16,934 nt of DNA from Gammaproteobacteria bacterium (GTDB taxonomy: Bacteria; Pseudomonadota; Gammaproteobacteria; Eutrophobiales; Eutrophobiaceae): the NCBI GenBank assembly GCA_015661095.1, contig JACVQI010000019.1:1-16934 (forward strand), written 5' to 3'. This document shows, piece by piece, positions 13,153-16,934 of this stretch; within the stretch, counting starts at the first letter, position 1; every line of letters starts with the position of its first letter. A program made the translations under genes and the position numbers. The notes below the pieces were generated by a model. It worked only from the letters and a program-made list of their open reading frames with translations, was not told the origin of the DNA and made no database searches.

Positions 13153-14607
13153 ATGCACAATCACACACTTACTGAATTATCAGCGTTGCTGCGCAGCCGC
13201 CAGATCAGCAGCGTGGAGCTGACCGAACACTTTCTCAGGCGTTCTGAAAAATATAATGCCAACCTGAATTGTTATATTACCCTGACGGCCGATATGGCGT
13301 TGGCTCAAGCCAGATCCGCCGATGCGGCATTGCGGCAAGGCGGAGCTGGCCCCCTGACCGGGATCCCCATTGCGCATAAAGATATCTTCTGTACCGACGG
13401 CATCAGGACTTCCTGCGGCTCCAGGATGCTGGATAATTTTATCGCCCCCTATGATGCCACGGTCGTGGCCAGACTCCAGCAAGCAGGTATGGTGCTGCTC
13501 GGCAAAACCAACATGGACGAATATGCCATGGGCTCCTCCAATGAGAACAGTTACTACGGTCCGGTACGTAATCCATGGGATCAGCAGCGGGTGCCGGGCG
13601 GGTCATCCGGCGGTTCGGCGGCTGCCGTCGCGGCACGCCTGACGCCCATCGCCACCGGCACTGACACCGGCGGCTCCATCCGGCAACCAGCCGCCATGTG
13701 TGGTATTACCGGCCTGAAACCCACCTACGGCAGAGTATCGCGTTACGGCATGATCGCCTTTGCCTCCAGTCTCGACCAGGGCGGGCCATTGGCCAGGACA
13801 GCGGCGGATGCGGCCATGCTGTTAACCGCCGTAGCCGGATTCGATCCGCGCGACTCCACTTCCGCCGACCAGGCGGGAGAAGACTATTCAGCCGCATTGA
13901 CCAGGGATATTTCCGGGCTCAGGATCGGTATACCAAAACAATATTTTGATGCAAATCTGGCTGCCGAAATAAAAGAGATAATCACCACTGCCGTCAGGCA
14001 ATTGGAGCGGGCGGGAGCGAGGGTCAGTGAGATCAGCCTGCCGAACACCCATCTGTCCGTCCCGGTCTATTATGTCATCGCCCCGGCAGAATGTTCTTCT
14101 AACCTGGCGCGTTATGACGGGGTAAGATTTGGTTACCGATGCGACCAGCCGCAAGACCTGGCGGATCTCTACTGCCGGTCGCGCAGCGAAGGTTTCGGCC
14201 GGGAAGTCAAACGCCGGATCATGACCGGTACTTACGTACTCTCGGCGGGTTATTACGATGCCTATTACCTGAAGGCCCAGCGCTTACGCCGGCTCATCCG
14301 TGATGACTTTCATACAGCCTTCTCAAACGTCGACGTGATCATCGGGCCCACTTCACCGACCACGGCATTCAGGCTGGGTGAAAAGGTTGACGACCCCATC
14401 AGTATGTACCTGAATGACATCTATACCGTCTCGATCAACCTGGCCGGTTTACCGGCGATCTCCATACCGGTAGGCTTCGTCAACGGGCTGCCGGTGGGTA
14501 TGCAGATAACCGGCAATTATTTCTCAGAATCTCGCCTCCTGAATGTCGCCCATCAGTACCAGCAAATGACCGATTGGCATAAGCGGATGCCGGCAGGATT
14601 TAACTAA
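13153..14607 (+). CDS. gatA: Asp/Glu-tRNA amidotransferase subunit A (amidase)
   Basis: GatA hydrolyses glutamine and passes ammonia through a channel to GatB for tRNA amidation. The 484-residue protein shows the amidase-signature Ser-cisSer-Lys triad: Lys76 in IAHKDIF, Ser151 in PGGSSGGSAAA and Ser175 in GTDTGGSIRQPA. The spacing is the same as in Staphylococcus GatA (Lys79, Ser154, Ser178). Further family blocks are GKTNMDEYAMGSSNENS (117-133) and GLKPTYGRVSRYG. The C-terminal part keeps GPTSPTTAF and LAGLPAISIPVGF. It begins 54 bases after gatC and ends two bases before gatB. It is full length for the family. Confidence 0.98.
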   Translation: MHNHTLTELSALLRSRQISSVELTEHFLRRSEKYNANLNCYITLTADMALAQARSADAALRQGGAGPLTGIPIAHKDIFCTDGIRTSCGSRMLDNFIAPYDATVVARLQQAGMVLLGKTNMDEYAMGSSNENSYYGPVRNPWDQQRVPGGSSGGSAAAVAARLTPIATGTDTGGSIRQPAAMCGITGLKPTYGRVSRYGMIAFASSLDQGGPLARTAADAAMLLTAVAGFDPRDSTSADQAGEDYSAALTRDISGLRIGIPKQYFDANLAAEIKEIITTAVRQLERAGARVSEISLPNTHLSVPVYYVIAPAECSSNLARYDGVRFGYRCDQPQDLADLYCRSRSEGFGREVKRRIMTGTYVLSAGYYDAYYLKAQRLRRLIRDDFHTAFSNVDVIIGPTSPTTAFRLGEKVDDPISMYLNDIYTVSINLAGLPAISIPVGFVNGLPVGMQITGNYFSESRLLNVAHQYQQMTDWHKRMPAGFN

Positions 14608-14609
14608 CT

Positions 14610-16082
14610 ATGGCGTGGGAAACCGTCATCGGCCTGGAGATCCACGTCCAGCTCTCGACCCGCAGCAAGATCTTTTCCGGGGCCGCGACCGCCTATGGCG
14701 CGCCACCGAATACCCAGGCCTGCGCCATCGATCTGGGACTGCCGGGGGTACTACCCGTACTCAATGTGGAGGCTGTACGCAAGGCAATAAAATTCGGTCT
14801 GGCCATTGAGGCCACCATTGCCAACCATTCGGTTTTCGCCCGTAAGAATTATTTTTATCCGGATCTGCCCAAGGGCTACCAGATCAGCCAGTATGAAATG
14901 CCCATCGTCAGCCGCGGCAAACTGGCGATCATTCTCGATGACGGCACGTCGAAGACCATCGGTATCACCCGGGCGCATCTGGAGGAGGACGCCGGCAAGT
15001 CCCTGCATGAGGATTTCCACGGCATGACCGGCATCGATCTGAATCGGGCCGGGACGGCGCTGCTGGAGATCGTTTCAGAGCCCGAAATGCGGTCCGCGCG
15101 GGAAGCCGCCATCTATATGAAAAAGGTCCATACCCTGGTGCGTTATCTGAATATCTCCGACGGTAACATGCAGGAGGGTTCCTTCCGCTGCGACGCCAAT
15201 GTCTCGATACGGCCCATGGGTGAAGCGAAACTCGGTACCAGGACCGAGATTAAAAACCTGAATTCGTTCCGATTCGTCGAACAGGCCATCCTGCATGAGA
15301 TCAATCGGCAACGGGAGATACTGGAAACCGGCGGGCAAGTGGCCCAGGAGACGCGGTTGTACGACCCTGATCGGAATGAAACTCGCACCATGCGCAGTAA
15401 GGAAGAAGCCAATGACTATCGCTATTTCCCGGACCCCGACCTGTTGACTGTAGCCATCAGCCCGGGGGATATCGAGTTGATACGGGTGGAGCTGCCGGAA
15501 TTGCCCGATGCCAAGCGCCAGCGGTTTATCGGGGAATACGCCTTAACCGAGTATGACAGCGACTACCTGACAGCCAATCGGGAAATAGCAGATTATTTTG
15601 AGCAGACGGCATCAGCTGCACTTACAGTCTACGCATCTGCGTCGCAGCCCCATAACCATAATACCGCTAAACTAAGCGCCAACACGATCATGGGAGAGCT
15701 GTCTGCGGCCCTCAACAAGCATAATCTGGACATCACCTCCAGCCCGGTCAGCCCCGAGATGCTGGGCGGGATGATCAGGCGCATAGAGGACAACACCATC
15801 TCCGGCAAAATCGCGAAACAGGTCTTTGAGGCCATGTGGAATGGCGAAGGCGATGCCGACACCATTATTGCCAGCAGAGGATTGCGGCAGGTCACTGACA
15901 GCGGCATGCTGGAAGCACTGGTGACGGAAGTGATTAATGCCTATCCCGATCAAGTTGATCAGTATCGCGCCGGTAAGGACAAAGTGCTCGGCTTTCTGGT
16001 CGGCCAGATTATGAAAAAATCCCAGGGCAAGGCCAATCCTCAGCAGGTCAATGACATCCTCCGGGAGAAACTGAAGCCGTAA
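14610..16082 (+). CDS. gatB: Asp/Glu-tRNA amidotransferase subunit B
   Basis: GatB phosphorylates the side-chain carboxylate of the mischarged aminoacyl-tRNA and replaces the phosphate with ammonia from GatA. The 490-residue protein has the cradle domain with GLEIHVQL (8-15), LGLPGVLPVLN (42-52), FARKNYFYPDLPKGYQIS (76-93) and HLEEDAGK (123-130). QEGSFRCDANVSIRP and TEIKNLNSF lie near residues 190-220. The C-terminal helical YqeY-like domain, which reads tRNA, spans roughly 345-489. The ATG is only two bases after the gatA stop with no separate strong ribosome site, so coupled translation is likely. Last gene of the gatCAB operon. Confidence 0.98.
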   Translation: MAWETVIGLEIHVQLSTRSKIFSGAATAYGAPPNTQACAIDLGLPGVLPVLNVEAVRKAIKFGLAIEATIANHSVFARKNYFYPDLPKGYQISQYEMPIVSRGKLAIILDDGTSKTIGITRAHLEEDAGKSLHEDFHGMTGIDLNRAGTALLEIVSEPEMRSAREAAIYMKKVHTLVRYLNISDGNMQEGSFRCDANVSIRPMGEAKLGTRTEIKNLNSFRFVEQAILHEINRQREILETGGQVAQETRLYDPDRNETRTMRSKEEANDYRYFPDPDLLTVAISPGDIELIRVELPELPDAKRQRFIGEYALTEYDSDYLTANREIADYFEQTASAALTVYASASQPHNHNTAKLSANTIMGELSAALNKHNLDITSSPVSPEMLGGMIRRIEDNTISGKIAKQVFEAMWNGEGDADTIIASRGLRQVTDSGMLEALVTEVINAYPDQVDQYRAGKDKVLGFLVGQIMKKSQGKANPQQVNDILREKLKP

Positions 16083-16214
16083 TTATGCCAATGATGCTCA
16101 TGGCATATCCCGGCGTAGAGATAAGAGTAAATATTGATGGCCGAGAATCGAGGGTGATAACCAGTAATTGTGTTTTTTGATATCGGGTTAGAAAATTCCA
16201 GTAATCCTACTGAA
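16083..16214. other. Convergent gap after gatB
   Basis: A 132-base gap between converging genes. A seven-pair inverted repeat (TATGCCA at 16084-16090, TGGCATA at 16101-16107) follows the gatB stop by one base, but no T-run comes after it. CCAGTAAT occurs twice (16161-16168 and 16198-16205). The right end carries a weak leftward terminator candidate, listed separately. Confidence 0.5.
16191..16214 (-). terminator. Weak intrinsic terminator of the SAM hydroxide adenosyltransferase gene
   Basis: On the minus strand, straight after the TGA stop, TTCAGTA-GGAT-TACTGGAA gives a seven-pair stem (one G-U pair) with a four-base loop, followed by TTTT. The stem is short and AT-rich, so termination would be inefficient. 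Confidence 0.35.
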
Positions 16215-16934
16215 TCAAACAAAGCGCTTCAGTTTGCTGCCAATCACCAAGCCTAGTTGCTCCCGGGCGCTGCCCTGATTAACCGCTATCTCCACCAGGC
16301 CGCTGGAATTTTCATACCAGAAAGGTATGCCGGGTGAGACATGGGCAAAAGTATCAGCATGTCTGATCTCCTGTCCCTCGATCGACACGGTAGTCTGTGC
16401 ATCGATTGTCGCCGCCCGAATGCCAGTCCAGGCATTGCCAAACCCGTCGAAATAAATGATTTCCGCCAGATCATCCGGCCAATTGCAGCGTGGTATCCAT
16501 GCCATCTTTTTACCAGGGATAGGTTGCTGTTTGGCGAGCATGGCGCAGACCGGTGCGTACAGATCACGACCATGAAAACTGTTCGATAGCTTCGGTGGTT
16601 GGTAGGTGATCTGCCAGCATTCAACGGTGGCACTCCGCCGACTCACAATATCAAACAAGCCATTATGCGGGCCGACAAACTGGTGATCACCCAATTTGAT
16701 CACCACCGGCGGATCCTGAGCGCTGCCAACACCCGGATCGACAACACAGAAAAAGATGGTTTCCCTGGGAAAGTTTGTAGATAGCGCTGCCAGCAGGTAG
16801 GCACCGGACTGTACGTTCTGTGCCGGGACATCACTGAGCAGATTGATCACTCGTTCCGAAGGTGCGTAGCTGAACAACATGGCTTCCACCTCGCCGACAT
16901 AAGGCCCCTGCAGGCCATAATCCGTAAACAGTAC
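16215..16934 (-). CDS. SAM hydroxide adenosyltransferase (DUF62 family), partial
   Basis: The family splits S-adenosylmethionine with water/hydroxide into adenosine and L-methionine; related enzymes use fluoride or chloride. The frame stays open to the window edge, so only the first few residues are missing. Reading from the edge: LFTDYGLQGPYVGEVEAML (N-terminal SAM-binding Asp), CVVDPGVGS, VGPHNGLF, SNSFHGRDLYAP, then the C-terminal barrel with YFDGFGNAWTG and ending SKLKRFV. These are the conserved blocks of the hydroxide-using group. About 240 residues are visible, a little shorter than many members (around 260-280). It converges on gatB. Its physiological role is not well established in bacteria, and nothing here ties it to a pathway. 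Confidence 0.9.
   Translation of the reverse strand, partial: VLFTDYGLQGPYVGEVEAMLFSYAPSERVINLLSDVPAQNVQSGAYLLAALSTNFPRETIFFCVVDPGVGSAQDPPVVIKLGDHQFVGPHNGLFDIVSRRSATVECWQITYQPPKLSNSFHGRDLYAPVCAMLAKQQPIPGKKMAWIPRCNWPDDLAEIIYFDGFGNAWTGIRAATIDAQTTVSIEGQEIRHADTFAHVSPGIPFWYENSSGLVEIAVNQGSAREQLGLVIGSKLKRFV

Noticed and set aside
16084..16107. Inverted repeat after gatB as an intrinsic terminator
   Set aside because: A ten-base loop and no T-run follow; it may be a processing or attenuating hairpin but does not meet terminator criteria.
1..16934. CRISPR array, tRNA or rRNA genes, insertion sequence with transposase
   Set aside because: No regularly spaced repeats, no cloverleaf with tRNA landmarks and no transposase-like reading frame were seen on either strand.

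Overview
The window joins two unlike pieces of DNA. From about base 1425 to the end it is a compact, well-conserved stretch of a Pseudomonadota chromosome, beta- or gammaproteobacterial by gene content and order. It carries the cell-elongation genes mreB-mreC-mreD-mrdA-rodA, then mltB-rlpA-dacA, in one leftward series, with gatC-gatA-gatB leaving divergently to the right. A nitrifier-like or related lineage of moderate GC is possible, but I cannot fix the taxon from sequence alone. Bases 1 to about 1400 look different: by eye they are more GC-rich, about 570 bases are non-coding and dense in inverted repeats, and the genes are for hydrogenase maturation. I suspect another source for this piece, perhaps a planctomycete-type genome, but that origin is only a guess.

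Layout. Bases 1-571: structured repeat DNA with no convincing gene. 572-1258: hydrogenase maturation endopeptidase. 1255-1428: the first 57 codons of hypF, cut off. About 1401-1472: the last codons of an ABC-transporter ATPase, also cut off, followed at 1462 by its intact membrane partner (yadH-like). Two genes broken at the same point mean a recombination junction or an assembly chimera at about 1400-1425. Then come, leftward from 12541 to 2269: mreB, mreC, mreD, mrdA, rodA, mltB, rlpA, dacA, a D-amino-acid transaminase, queD and a small secreted protein broken by a one-base frameshift. Bases 12542-12807 are the divergent control region. gatCAB fills 12808-16082. A SAM hydroxide adenosyltransferase (16215 to the edge) converges on gatB and runs off the window.

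How the genes work together. MreB filaments with MreC and MreD position the RodA polymerase and PBP2 transpeptidase pair that builds the lateral wall. MltB and RlpA are lytic transglycosylases that cut glycan strands, and DacA trims D-Ala from pentapeptides. The D-amino-acid transaminase can interconvert D-Ala and D-Glu, so it fits a wall-precursor supply role. QueD belongs to queuosine synthesis and GatCAB to Gln-tRNA/Asn-tRNA formation. These two tie translation genes to the wall cluster by position only.

I found no wholly new multi-gene system. The points most worth a second look are the double-truncation junction near 1410, the structured repeat element at 12-289, an apparent AUU start codon for mreC with an ideal Shine-Dalgarno sequence, and the A6 homopolymer frameshift in the secreted protein.
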